Positions 25,030-36,184 of a stretch of 64,000 nucleotides of DNA are shown here, piece by piece (position 1 is the stretch's first letter; every line of letters starts with the position of its first letter). Origin of the DNA: Salvia splendens. Lineage: Eukaryota; Streptophyta; Magnoliopsida; Lamiales; Lamiaceae. Under the pieces are notes generated by a model. The model made no database searches and had not been told where the DNA came from. It saw only the letters and a program-made list of their open reading frames with translations. The stretch covers positions 43,239,576-43,303,575 of the forward strand of contig NC_056036.1 in the NCBI RefSeq assembly GCF_004379255.2. Direction: 5' to 3'. A program made the position numbers and the translations under genes.

Positions 25030-26031
25030 ATGCATACCAGATCGCAGAGTACCCGTATTCCTGCCCGTGAGAACCAGGAGGAAGCCAATCCATCCCATAG
25101 GTCTGGAAAACAGCCTAGGGATAAATCCACCACCAGTTCTCATGGCGAAGGAACAAGCCGCTCCAAAAATCGTCCCACTGAGTCTTCCCAGCAGCCTGAT
25201 TTGAATGAGGCTGTCAAGCTGTTCTTGGCTGAGAAGCAGGATGAGTTCTTAGCCTTCCTGCAAAAGAGCCAACAGACGAAGACGAAAACGGTAGATTCTC
25301 CTTCCTCGTCCAGACATGAAAGTCACTACCGCAGTAGTACCGTGTCTTCCAGGAAGAAGAATCCTCAACCCCGACACATTCCTGTTCCTCCTCGGTACCG
25401 GAATCACAGGAGATCTCCATCTCCTCCATACCGAAGAGATGTCGGGTTCGCCATGTACGGAGCATTGAAGACTCCGTTCTCAGACGATATCACCCGAACT
25501 CCCCTTCCACAGAACTACCGAACTCCGTCGATAACCTATGACGGACTCGTGGATCCTCATGACTTCCTGGGACGCTATCAGTATAATATGGCGAACCAAG
25601 GTCTCAATGAGGTCCATATGTGCAAGCTGTTCCCCGAGCTGCTCATCGGGAACGCCAGAAGGTGGTTCGACAGCCTTCCTCAAGGCAGCATTAGATCCTA
25701 CCGAGATCTGATGGATGCTTTCCACAGGAGGTTCTTTCAGAAAGCGGAAGCCCGGAATACTTCGGCTCAGCTGCTTTCTATACGTCAAGGTCGCGACGAA
25801 AAGATCAGCGACTTCCTGACGAGATTCCATGAGGAGTGCCTACAAGTAGATAATCTCAATGATCTACTTGTCATTTCGGCATTCCAAAATGGAATCCTGC
25901 CCGGAGCTCTCTACAGAAAGCTCGTGGAATGCAGTCCGCAAACAGCTCAAGAGATGTGGGACATTGCGGACCAGTTTTCTCGTGCCGATGAGGCAGACCG
26001 TCGAAAACGGTCTTTAGACAGCTCATCTTGA
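25030..26031 (+). pseudogene. Truncated gag, copy 1
   Basis: 333 codons encode the N-terminal gag region, from MHTRSQSTRIPARE through the capsid-like retrotrans_gag part (LFPELLIGNARRWFDSLPQG, FHRRFFQKAEAR, LLSIRQGRDEKISDF). It ends at a TGA after RSLDSSS, where copy 2 continues into basic, zinc-knuckle and protease regions. The capsid-like part is intact and could still co-assemble, which is an inference. Confidence 0.85.
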
Positions 26032-26670
26032 GAAGACAAAAAGAAGCCCGGTCATAGCGATCAGAGGCGTCCTCGCCGAACACCTTCTCCACTAAAGGAG
26101 GGATAGCGGTCATCCGAGGTGATCGAAAAAGAGCAAGTGTGTTCGTAGATTGCGCTTAAAAGTGCCGAGCAGTCAGATCGGCACCATCAAGCACAGCAAT
26201 CACTGCTGCCGGAGTCAAAGGCAAGCGAAATGACCAAAGTCACACCGGCACTGAAGCCGAACTCGATGGTGTACAGCACTGAAGCCGTGATTCCGGTTGA
26301 GATCGGCATAGCCAGTCCCCGAGCTCTTAATTTCTCAGCAGAACTGAATGAGGACGGACTAAGAGCCGAACTAGATCTTGCTGAAGAAAAAAGAGAATTG
26401 GCCTGCATAAAAGCAGCCGAGTACGAGGAGCAAGTAGCCCGGTATTATAACCAAAGGGTGAAAAAGCTGCAATTTCAAGTGGGAGATCTCGTCTTGAGAA
26501 ACAACGAAGTAAGCCGAGCAGAAAAGCTGGGCGAACTCGAACCCACATGGGAAGGTCCATATCGGGTGTCAGAAGTCCTCGGCAAAGGGTCTTACAAATT
26601 GACTCACGTGTCAAGAGCACAAGTACCCCGAACATGGTACGTTTCCAACCTCAAAAAGTTCCATTTGTAA
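26032..26670 (+). pseudogene. Remnants of protease end and integrase C-terminus, copy 1
   Basis: A short stretch matches the end of the copy-2 gag-protease frame (GGGATAGCGGTCATCCGAGG at about 26100). A second junction near 26265 joins the beginning of the copy-2 pol frame to its integrase C-terminal part (TEAVIPVEIG through VGDLVLRNNEVSRAEKLG to VSNLKKFHL). No RT, RNase H or DDE core remains. At the site of the copy-2 gag/pol stop this copy has CAG, not TAG (about 26193-26195). Confidence 0.85.
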
Positions 26671-26819
26671 GAGACAGTCCGGTCAGTCAGTCTTATGTGT
26701 TTTCTTTGTTTTTTACTTGTTCTTGTCTCTACGTGCGTTGTGTCTGTCTATGTGAGTGTCGTCTCTTACAAATAAAACTGAGGTATCTCGTTCTTCAAAG
26801 GCTGATCCCCTTTTTAGAA

Positions 26820-27000
26820 CATATAAGCCAACGATTGTGAGTCAAAGCTTCTACAGAAGATACAAGACCACAATTCAGCTTAAACAAGCAGTTCGTCTGA
26901 AACGAGCTGCAATAAGCCAACGATTGTGAAGTCCAAGCTTCTAAAGAGGATACAAGACCACAATTCGGCTTAAAAATCAAGCACTTCGTCTGAAACGAAC
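26820..27000 (+). repeat. ~87-bp direct repeats after integrase, copy 1
   Basis: AAGCCAACGATTGTGA followed by CAAGCTTC and ACAAGACCACAATTC recurs with a period of about 87 bp. Copy 2 has the same array at about 60780-61040. Confidence 0.7.
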
Positions 27001-27271
27001 TGCAACGAAAGTCCGATTCTCGCGATAAAACTTGCCTGAATTAGGACAAGGGAAAGTCCGATCCACGCGATAAACCTCGCCGAATTAGGACGACCAAGTT
27101 CGGTCAAAGAAGTTTACCTCATAAGACCGAGGACGACCATGTCTAGTCAAAGAGGTTTACTGCATAAGACCACTTCGGTGAACTGGGAAAGTCCGATCCA
27201 CGCGATAAAACTCGCCGAATTAGGACAAGGGAAAGTTCAATCCCGGCGACAAAAATCGCCAAATTAGAACA

Positions 27272-27592
27272 AAAGACGAGTCCGGTCAAAGATGTTTATT
27301 TCATCAGACCAAAGACGAGTCCGGTCAAAGATGTTTATTTCATCAGACCAAAGACGAGTCCGGTCAAAGATGTTTATTTCATCAGACCAAAGACGAGTCC
27401 GGTCAAAGATGTTTATTTCATCAGACCAAAGACGAGTCCGGTCAAAGATGTTTATTTCATCAGACCAAAGACGAGTCCGGTCAAAGATGTTTATTTCATC
27501 AGACCAAAGACGAGTCCGGTCAAAGATGTTTATTTCATCAGACCAAAGACAAGTCCGGTCAAAGAAGTCTACTTCATAAGACCGAGGACAAG
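27272..27592 (+). repeat. 39-bp tandem array, copy 1 (seven units plus one divergent)
   Basis: The unit contains GTCCGGTCAAAG, ATGTTTATTTCATCAGACC and AAAGACGA. Near-perfect units start at 27280 and then every 39 bp. Because 39 is divisible by three, the array reads open in sense as MFISSDQRRVRSK repeats. I treat this as non-coding 3' region. Confidence 0.92.
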
Positions 27593-27729
27593 TACGATGA
27601 AATTTTTTCGCTAAGCTGTAAATACAGTGTTAGAAGCGAAAACAAAAACAAAATTTCATTTTCAAATCTTGTTCGGCACACAACTCCGCTACCCTACAAG
27701 ATGGCGTTACGCTATTACAAAGGACTATT

Positions 27730-28482
27730 CTACTGTCCAGGGTTGCTAAAGTTGAGCCATCTATTCACAAAATCCTCGTGAAGCTGAGTTCGGGCGTTCC
27801 AAGCAGCTGCAGAATAAGCAGGTCGACGAGATGCTCTAATCGACCTGCCACCTCTTCTCTGAGCCCGGGAAGCCCTAGCACCTCGGCGGCGAAGAGTCTC
27901 TTCACGAAGCATTTGCCGATCTTGCTCACTCATAACCACAGCTCCTCTGCGAACTTCAGTCCGTCCTCGACTTGACGTCTCCGGTTGTCCCTGAGTTCGT
28001 TGCTGACTTGGAGTAGGGTTTTGAGCAAGTGAATCAGAGGTTTGAGCTGGAGTACTAGCATCTGTTGGCGGGAAATGCCGGAGGAATCTCTCAATTGAGG
28101 GACGCCGGGCAAGAACTATGTCGTACCGAGAGGCCCAGCGCCGCAATGATGTCACGACTTGTTGGCAAGCCGAGCTCTCCAGCGCATTGTTCCTCCGGAG
28201 TACATTATATTCCTCCCACAGTTCGTCAACTCGACTCTGAACATCTGATATGGTCATTCCCCCGCGCACACGGATGTAATCCTCGTACGCAGTCCTCTCA
28301 GCAATGGTCGTATTCAGCTCGGCCTCCAGATCATTCTTATCGGACTCTAAGTCCTTATTATCGGCATCCAGCTTCACTAAACGAGCCAGAAGCTCGTCAT
28401 TCTTCGTCTGATCGGCTATAGCTCTTCTCTCAGCTTCGTCCAAAGCCGAAGAGTACAGCCGTTTCCAGTGAAGTATCTCCAT
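27730..28482 (-). CDS. Antisense coiled-coil ORF of the Tat element, copy 1
   Basis: 250 codons on the strand opposite to gag, starting at the ATG at 28482 (MEILHWKRLYSSALDEAE). Residues 10-95 are rich in heptad-like Leu/Glu/Lys (LLARLVKLDADNKDLESDKNDLEAE) and look like a coiled coil. A Ser/Thr/Gln/Pro-rich linker and an Arg-rich tail follow (TLRRRGARASRAQRRGGRS). The same frame is open in copy 2 (61684-62472, 262 codons) with small in-frame indels, which argues that it is or recently was translated. A CCCAAG just upstream could be a 3' splice site, so it might be a further exon of the gene at 28684-30540. The function is unknown. Confidence 0.65.
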   Translation of the reverse strand: MEILHWKRLYSSALDEAERRAIADQTKNDELLARLVKLDADNKDLESDKNDLEAELNTTIAERTAYEDYIRVRGGMTISDVQSRVDELWEEYNVLRRNNALESSACQQVVTSLRRWASRYDIVLARRPSIERFLRHFPPTDASTPAQTSDSLAQNPTPSQQRTQGQPETSSRGRTEVRRGAVVMSEQDRQMLREETLRRRGARASRAQRRGGRSIRASRRPAYSAAAWNARTQLHEDFVNRWLNFSNPGQ

Positions 28483-28683
28483 CTCCTTGGGTACAAAGCA
28501 GCTATATTAGTTCGGCAGCTGTACCGAGCAGATAGTAAAATACAACAGGAATAAAGGCGAGTACGAAAAGCTATACGAAGACAAGTGTAGAGAATTTTTC
28601 ATTCACAAGGAAAATTTTTTTTACACTAGGGCTTCAAGGCCATTTTACAAGGAAGAAACTAGACTAAGAGAAGGGAGACGAAA

Positions 28684-30540
28684 TCATACTCCGCCAGCTT
28701 CGTCTCCGGCTCCTCGGTCTGGTACAGCTTCTTTCTCCTGGGCTACCTCAGCCTCGGCCTCGCCTCCTGCCGGCCTCGCCTCCGCCTCCTGATCGGCCTC
28801 CTTCTCCGGATGCCCGACCCGCTCGACTTCGGCCTCCAGCTCCAGCGGCTCGGCCTCACCCTCTCCGTTGTAAGTCGAAGCGGGTGAAACGGGTCCCACA
28901 GAAGCAAAGATAGCCTCCAGGTTCTCGTCCCGATCAGCTCGACAACTCCGGACTCGGTCTGCAGAAAGCAGGGCCGAGGATGAAGCGAGCTCCTCAAGGA
29001 GCGGCAGATTCTGAAGCCGAGCTGCTATCTCTCGGCTGTACAGAGGCAGCACGACGTCGGCCCCCTGCTCGCCCTTATCGGTAATTAGCCTTACCAGACT
29101 ACCGACAAAGGCCGAGAACTGGCTGCTCAAAAAGAGTTTCTCCGTGTATACACGGAGACCCTCTCCTTGGGCAACCACGGCGGCAGCATCACTCCGTTTC
29201 GACTGCTCTCGCTGGATGACGAGCTGGTTTTTGGCAAACTGAGCTTCATCCTGGGCCGAAATCCTAGCAGCTCTGGCTTTCTCAAAGTTTGCCTCAGCCT
29301 GCTCGGCCCGGTGACAAGCAGCCGCCAACTTCCTCTGCATCTCAGCATAGTCGTTGGACGCTTTGGAGAGCTCGACGGCGACGAGCTTGGAGAGCATATC
29401 GTTCCTCTGAAAATGGATAAGGAAAAAAGTCAACAGAGGGCACCAAAAATACAGGACAGAAGCCAAGCCAAAGAATCAAGAAGACAATTCACCTCGGCGA
29501 AGTCCGTGGGCCATAAAAATGGCTCACAGATATGCTCCGAAGGAGGCGCCAAGACCACGTCTTTCTCTGGCGCTCTCGGGGGCTTCTGGGTCTTCCCCTT
29601 CCTACTTGCCGAAGTCGACTCCGGCTTCTTTAGACCCGAAGAAGTCTTTTGCCTCTTCGGATTCTTCTCGGCCTCAGGCGCCGAGCTGGTAGCCTTCTCT
29701 CTCTCCGGCTCCTTGGACTCCGAAGATTTTCGGGTAGCCTTGTTCAGCATGTACACTGCCAAAAAGCAAGAAAGCAAGGTTAGTTTTCTTCGTTAAAGCA
29801 GTAGAGCATAAAGATAAAGAGAAATCCTCACCCTCGGCCTCTTCGTCCGAAGACGAGATGTCGAACACGACGTCGCCCTTGACGAGCTCAGACTCCGTGT
29901 ATTGTTTCCTAACTATGGGAATCTTGTTGAGCTCGCCATCGAGCTCGTCCAACGGTTCAGGCCGAGGATGACGGATAACGGACTTCGGCCCTCTCCAGGG
30001 AAAACTAGGAGCCGCAGTCCTATTATAAAAAAAGAAGCGATTTTGCCATTTCGGCCATTTGGTTTTACAAAAGGCCCTAAAAGGCTGTAAAGGGACCAAG
30101 TAAAACCAAGATCCCTTCCTTTTAAACTGGAAAAAATTAAGGATTGCCCTCAGAGACAGATCCTTATCTAGCCTACGCAGTTCGGCAGCAAAAGCCGATA
30201 AGTGCCTCCAAGAGTTCGGAGTCACCTGACCTAAAGGGAGTTGAAAAAAATCTAGCAACTCTACAAAGGCAAGGGGAAGGGGGAAACGAAGCCCGCATTC
30301 TAAGCTGGCTTCGTAGACGGTGGCGTAACCTTCCGGCGGCGAGTCCGCCCTATAAAGGTCGTCAGGAATCGCAACCTTCCCCCCAGGAAAAGAGTATTTT
30401 TCGTGAAGGGATATCACAGTATCCTTACTCAAGATACTGTGAAAATACTCTACGGTCTTCTCCCCGGATTCTTTCCGGCTAGAAGACCCCTTACCCCCTT
30501 CACCACCGCTACCAGACTCAGACGAAGAAGAAGCAGACAT
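28684..30540 (-). CDS. Antisense spliced gene, 'putative gypsy type transposon' family, copy 1
   Basis: The gene lies antisense between pol and the 3' LTR. ATG at 30540 (MSASSSSESGSG). Exons 29832-30540, 29493-29755 and 28684-29406 join in frame with GT-AG introns of 76 and 86 bp, giving 564 residues. Residues 30-200 (SLHEKYSFPGG, RFPLPLAFVELLDFFQLPLGQ, TPNSWRHLSAFAAEL, FFQFKRKG) resemble the plant domain called 'putative gypsy type transposon' (Pfam Transposase_28, from memory). An acidic Ser patch (FDISSSDEEAEG), a Lys/Pro-rich region, a long coiled coil (VAVELSKASNDYAEMQRKL onward) and an acidic tail follow. Copy 2 conserves splice sites and frame. A TATA-like GATAAATA on the minus strand near 30662-30669 could be its own promoter. 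The role is unknown; similar antisense ORFs are known in Tat/Grande-type elements. Confidence 0.75.
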
Positions 30541-30854
30541 GGTCCTTACTCTTTGCAAAATCTGAGGAAATTTTTGAAAGCGGAAGAAAATCTTTCACGC
30601 AAAAGATAGAGAGTGCAGAAGAAGCCAATAGCAAAGGTGTTCAAACGATGAAGAAGGGAGGTATTTATCAGATTCGGCGAAGATTTCAAAATCGTCACAC
30701 CGTTTCGAATCCCACCTTTTCAGGATTCAACGGCCGGATTTTACTGTCGCATTTAATGCAGTCACGTGCACGGCACGTCCCCTGACGTCAGCCTCCCCCG
30801 TACCTTTATCCAGAATGCCGAAGTGACTCGCTTCGCCGAAGTGATTCACTTCGT

Positions 30855-30870
30855 CTTTCGGGGGGGGTAG
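30855..30870 (+). other. Polypurine tract before the 3' LTR, copy 1
   Basis: A run of eight G followed by TAG directly precedes the 3' LTR. This is where plus-strand DNA synthesis would be primed. The tract is short and G-only, so the exact boundary is inferred. Confidence 0.6.
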
Positions 30871-31564
30871 TGATGGGGTACGGACTAAACAAGCCCAACA
30901 GCAGTGACGGCCCATCAGCCCAAAGCCCAAGGAAGAGTATGAGTTCGGCATTACCAAAGAGTTCGGCCTCAGCCTACAGCTCGGTAAAAGCCAACCAATC
31001 AAGCTCTGCTCTCAAGTCGGCACCAAGCTCTCAGATCGGCAACCAAAGCAGTTCGGTCTCAGTAAGAGTTCGGCCTCAGCCTACAGCTCGGCAAAAGCCA
31101 ACCAATCAAGCTCTGCTATTAGGTCGGCATCAAGCTCTACTCTCAGATCGGCAACCAAAGCAGTTCGGTCTCAGTTTTCGACCGAACAAGGAGTTAGTGG
31201 ACCCATGCAGGATTTCCACGACTTCCAACATACCCACTACCACGTGGCGTCAACTCAGGCCACGATCTTAGGCCATGACCTACACGACCTCCACGACCTA
31301 GAGTGATGATGTAAGCCACGATCTTAGTTCAATGTATAAATAGAACTTAGATCTGGTAGAAAAGGGTTAGAATCTCTCTAGAGAAATAATCATATAGCAA
31401 GTCTGTGTTGTAAGCTGTAATTCGCAGATCAAGCAATACAAACCTGCCCCCATTTCTCCCCGTGGACGTAGATTTACCTCAGTAAATCGAACCACGTAAA
31501 ATTCTCTGTGTCGTAATTTATTTTTACGTGCTTTTACTAACATCAAAAATTCGCGGAATCATCA
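30871..31564 (+). repeat. 3' LTR, copy 1
   Basis: 694 bp with no difference from the 5' LTR that I can find. TATAAATA lies at 31335-31342. Readout transcription could enter the right flank. Confidence 0.95.
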
Positions 31565-31784
31565 CATACAGACACAACACTCACCTATACATGCACACAC
31601 ATAACACATACCGTCACACACATACGTTGCATAATTTCTTTGAATTTAAATTCTTTATATTATTTTACCGAACAAAGGATTTGAAATTGAATTATAATTC
31701 AATTACTTCAAATTCAATTCCGTAGAATTTCAATTTCAATTCTAATTCATTCCAATTCCGTGTACCTAACGGACCCTAATATTT

Positions 31785-33830
31785 CCAATATACTAAAATT
31801 ACATAAATTAATTTAGTACTCTCTTCCTTCTAAGTCATTAGATTCATATACATTTTTTGCAAGACTGTCTCATGTTAAATTAGTTAATCCTATTTTCTTT
31901 TCTATGAAAAAAATTAACTCATTATATCTTTATTACTCAAATTTTCTAGTTTTTTTACCATCTATTATCCACTTAATTTTATTTTATATTTTATTTGTTT
32001 TAATACATAAACATCATTTTCAAAAAAATTGTGCCTAAAAAGGACATACTATCAATTAACCTAGGACGAAGAGAAAGTAACATTTATTTTTCTTATTTTT
32101 TTACTACTTTTAATAATGGATCTAATATTTTACTAATTTTATTTCACTCCCATTTTATTATAAATTAATATATTGTTATATGAATCTATGAGTATTTTTC
32201 AAATTGGAAAGGTGTATTTACTGTTAAGAAATTGGATATCAAATAATTCAAATTAGCGAAGTCGAATAAGTTAGTATATTCGTGAGGCAGCTGTAAGTGT
32301 ATAAAATTTTAGGAGTTATACGAATCGACTCAAAGTTAGGGAATTCAAATTATTTACCTACTAAATAAAGTTGGTGATTAAAGTCGTAACTAGTGAATGC
32401 ACTTTCAAATTATTTACTCTTGCACCCAGCCATATAAGATTCCAAACATAAAATAGTGTGATATTTCTTTCTAAACAGTGAAATTTGGGTGCCGTTCGGT
32501 TGCATAGATAAAACAGTAACTAGATACAATATTGAATAGGTTAAGAACTTAAGATGGACTTTGTCTATGACTAAATTAGTATTGAATTTTATAATAGTAT
32601 CTAAGATAACTTTAGTAAAGTGTTTGGTTAATAAGATTAACATTAATTTAAATTTTATTTGTTATAACAAATTGTTAATCGCAATTTTACTTAAATAAAG
32701 TAACTAATTAAAGAAAAAATATGATTAATCTTAAGATTAATATATATGAATTAATTTAACAAATACTCCACTTATCAATTAAGTAGTCCTATATATTGAT
32801 CAATTGAACAAATACGTATTAATTAATATATATTGATTAATTTTATTTATAAAAGATATGGATAAATTTATCATATATTGGCAATGATAATACTTAAGCT
32901 AATAATTGAATTTTTAAAACTAATTAAGCAATTAATAATGATTAATTTTCCCCGTGGATTAAAGAAAAAGATTTCGTACAAACTGGCAACGAGAAGTGGT
33001 GTTGGGATTTGGGAAGAGAGAAAATGGGGGATGAAGAGATAGAATAGAAAAAGAGGGGTAAGGTCCAACCATTTACACCGAACATAACCTCATTTTTCCA
33101 GTTCTATCACATCAAATAGTAATTCTACTCCAACCATTTACATCATACTCAAAACCCAAAAGAATATTTCATATTCACCCACTTTTTTACTTTTTCAATC
33201 TTAACTACGTATTTATTTAAATTACACATTCACCCCACAACACTTTGTCAATAAATTTTCAAATATAATTAAATAATTTGATACAATTATTTATAATATA
33301 TATATATTAAACATATTATGCATTCAATAAAATATACACTAACTTCAAATTATAATACATCAAACAGACTATAATAACATTCAAACATAGATTAAAATAC
33401 ATTCAAAGACATCATGATTATATAAAACATAGGACAACACAGAAAAAGTAGCTAAAATTCAAGACTGCGTATTTGAGAAATTTTCCCACAAATGATCAAC
33501 TAATGCGTTTCGAAGTTCTAGATGTGCATTTTTACAATTCATACTCAATAAAATAACTAATACTCAATAAATTATTTAATAAATTATATTAAATATAATT
33601 TCACAAATCACACAAAATCCTAATATATTTAAATATATTAAATATATTATACATTTCAATAAAATATACCCTAAATATTGATGATTAAATCGTTATCATA
33701 CATATGATAATTAATTAGTCCATCTCACATATGTATCTAATTAGCCCATTTCAAATAAAAAACAAATACATATATTTAATTAGCCGATTAATTAGCCCAT
33801 TAACGTTACAATGACATAAACCCTGATTTT
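31785..33830. other. AT-rich intergenic DNA
   Basis: No gene, RNA gene or bounded element is recognised. The composition is very AT-rich, with many short poly-A/T runs. Confidence 0.5.
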
Positions 33831-33839
33831 CTCTCTCCC

Positions 33840-34396
33840 ATCGCCGCTATATTCTTCTTCTTCCCCTTCTCTATCTTCTTCTTCCCCTTCTCTGTATTTT
33901 CCCCTCCTGCATCTCCAAATTTTCTTCACAAGTTCTTTCTCTGTATTTTCCCCTCCTGCATCTCCAAATTTTCTTCACAAGTTCTTCAACCATCTACAGC
34001 TCTCCATAATCAGGTAAGTCGTTTCTTCATTCTTCTTCTCCATTTTCCGTCTCTGTGCTCTCTCATCTCTCTCTTCTTCGAATATCATCAAAAAAGAAGG
34101 GCTTAATTGCAATTTCGAATGAGTTTTGCGTCGTGCTACAGTGTTACTGCAAAGATGGAGTAATACTGTTCAAAAACTCAAAAAAGGACGATTTTGGGAT
34201 GGATTTTTCAGTATGGTTGGAGCTCAATTCCACCTCAAAAATGAGTTTTCCAGAATGGTTGGAGATGCCTGAGCCAATGATGAATAGTCATCTAGTAACA
34301 GTGAAAATTGGAAAAAGGGGCGGATGGGCTTGTCTCTGCCTTTTAATTAGTCATGGGCGTATCAAACTGTATTTTGGCAACCGAACAAGGAATTAA
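33840..34396 (+). other. Possible transcribed unit with a 113-codon ORF (hypothetical)
   Basis: A CT-rich stretch at 33840-34015 looks like a plant 5' leader and contains a roughly 50-bp tandem duplication (CTCTGTATTTTCCCCTCCTG block). It ends in AATCAG followed by GTAAGT, a strong donor-like site. An ORF at 34055-34396 follows, but its start region is leader-like and the protein (for example FSVWLELNSTSKMSFPEWLEM) matches nothing I know. It may be a decayed gene or a transposon fragment. Confidence 0.25.
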
Positions 34397-34528
34397 AGGC
34401 AGATTATTATAAAGGGACTCTTAAGTGCCAAAAACAATGAGTAGAAGCAACTAACATGCAAACATTTGAACGAGGATTAGAGCAAAATAGGATGATTTAG
34501 TAGGAACATCAATTCATAAATGACACCC

Positions 34529-34736
34529 AAATGTTTCACCAAAAAGTTTTAAGTTCATACAAAAGGTGCTCTAAATTAATACATACAATCCGTCAAATGT
34601 GTGTGACACCGTTACTTGTCTTCTCTTTTCATAAATGTTTCACCAAAAAGTTTTAAGTTCATACAAAAGGTGCTCTAAATTAATACATACAATCCGTCAA
34701 ATGTGTGTGACACCGTTACTTGTCTTCTCTTTTCAT
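34529..34736. repeat. 104-bp perfect tandem duplication
   Basis: The block starting AAATGTTTCACCAAAAAGTT and ending TTGTCTTCTCTTTTCAT occurs twice head to tail (34529-34632, 34633-34736) with no difference seen. It is therefore recent. Confidence 0.9.
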
Positions 34737-34879
34737 CCTATTATTCACTCCCAAATAGGATAGAGCCTGGTGGAAACGATTGAGACGGATAGGCGCAGAT
34801 TGGATCAATTTATATGGAAGATAACTGAACCGAGTGGATCAGTTAGCAAATGTCGTCAAGGTCTTCTCTCTCGTTCCAC

Positions 34880-36150
34880 CCAAATATATTTATAACTCCC
34901 AGACGTGCACTACTTTAACAATAAAGCGGCAAGTACGGGGTCGATCCCACAGAGAAACCGGTGCGTTGAGTGTGTGAATAGTGAATAGATCAAGTAACTC
35001 ATCATGCTGGAAAACAACTGACTGATCAAGTAAGCGATAATCTCAAATAAAATACTTAACTACCTAAACATGCTTCGGAACTACAAATCACTTTTTCATT
35101 CAACATAGTTAAAACACTGGATCGAAGATTTTAAAGTTAAAGCTAAACTGGAGCAATAGACGAGATGCCGAAAACAAAATAACTACGGTTTTATAAAAGA
35201 TTCCAAACACAGAACTGGAGCGTGCGGAATACAAGCAAGATCCTTTAACTACGAAGCAACACGGAATTAAACTTGAACAACTGAAACTGGAAAGTAAGAA
35301 AACGAGTAAAGCCGAGAAGCTCTCGGTCGGAAATTCGAGACAACGCCGAACAGATATTGAATTCTCTGTCGCGCTCCCTTTCGGTCGCTCTCTTCTAACT
35401 AACCATTGCTATTATCTAACTAAGTTATCTTTGGAACTGGGGAAAACTTAGAACCGGAAACTAAACTAAAAAGAAAAGCTAAACTAGAAGCTGAAGGAAG
35501 ATCTTTTTAATGGCGCCGACGCCGCATCCTCTATTTATAAGCTTCTCGCAGCAATCTCCAGCTAGGATAGCAACTTTGGCAGCGAGTATTCGTCCTTGCT
35601 GGGATTGAGCGCCTCATCGATTGATATGTGCCCTTCTTCTAGAATGTAGCGGTTCTTCAATAACGGAATGAGGATTCGGCTTCGTCCTTGCGTCTTACGC
35701 ATCAACACGGGCCCCCTTCTAGAATGCAGTACTTGATGATCGCCATCCAGCACATCAGCCCCACGTGTCTTTCTTCTGTGATGCAGTGGTCCCCCGTCTA
35801 ACTGCTTGATCACCCATTTGATCAACCCTCGCAATTTTTGGCCTTTTTCGCCATCTTGGCCTTGATGCCCTTGGTCAAGCGGCATTCCTGCACAATTTAC
35901 ACTCGCTTTGCGCGATAAACTGATCAAGTAGCATATATTTTACCCCTAAACCGGTGCATGAAATAGGCCTTATCCGAACCCAAAGGGGACTAACCGTAGT
36001 CCAAGAGTCCTGCAACTAGGAGGTAATGGCCGGCAGCCCCAGTAGAGAGAGGACGATGATCCAGTACGCTCTCCCTGTAGACTGAGACTGTATTAGCGCG
36101 TCTCCCTGAAACTATTCCTCATGTGGACACTAACTTGGGATTTATGTAAT
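34880..36150. other. Unclassified repeat-like region
   Basis: It opens with CACTACTTTAACAATAAAGC and a GGGGTCGATCCCACAG motif resembling the region at 19620. It contains a minus-strand open frame (35562-35927) without protein-like features and a C/G-rich middle. No terminal repeats or target duplication were found. Confidence 0.3.
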
Positions 36151-36184
36151 CCCTGCCGTCACTTGTGTTTCATTTTGTCAAGTA

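Larger units (their letters stand above)
24260..31564 (+). mobile_element. Non-autonomous Tat-type Ty3/gypsy LTR retrotransposon (copy 1, 7,305 bp)
   Basis: This is a complete element with 694-bp LTRs starting TGATGGGG and ending AATCATCA, and CATAC duplicated on both sides (24255-24259, 31565-31569). Order: 5' LTR, primer-binding site, truncated gag, remnant of protease region, integrase C-terminus, 39-bp tandem repeats, two antisense ORFs, G-run polypurine tract, 3' LTR. By comparison with copy 2, two internal deletions removed the gag end with most of protease (fusion near 26085), and the RT, RNase H and most of integrase (fusion near 26265). The two LTRs appear identical on base-by-base reading, so insertion is recent. 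Movement needed enzymes in trans. Confidence 0.93.
23846..31781. mobile_element. Candidate MITE interrupted by the LTR retrotransposon
   Basis: The left end AGACTCCATTTGGTAATCCG is an imperfect inverted match to the right end (minus strand AGGGTCCGTTAGGTACACGG). Both continue into GGAATTGG and AATTC-rich inverted arms. With the retrotransposon removed the element would be about 630 bp with a CA-rich centre. Target duplication is unclear, possibly ATATT. Confidence 0.4.

Noticed and set aside
27292..27579. 95-codon ORF of repeated MFISSDQRRVRSK (and the antisense ORF at 61261-61521)
   Set aside because: The 39-bp unit is a multiple of three, so any stop-free frame stays open on either strand. 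Copy number differs between elements and the array sits in the 3' non-coding part.
27272..27592. CRISPR-like array
   Set aside because: Units are directly adjacent with no spacers, in a plant retrotransposon.
32410..32643. 77-codon minus-strand ORF in AT-rich DNA
   Set aside because: Composition-driven, with no supporting features.
35562..35927. 121-codon minus-strand ORF
   Set aside because: No domain, start context or codon signal. It lies in a repeat-like region.
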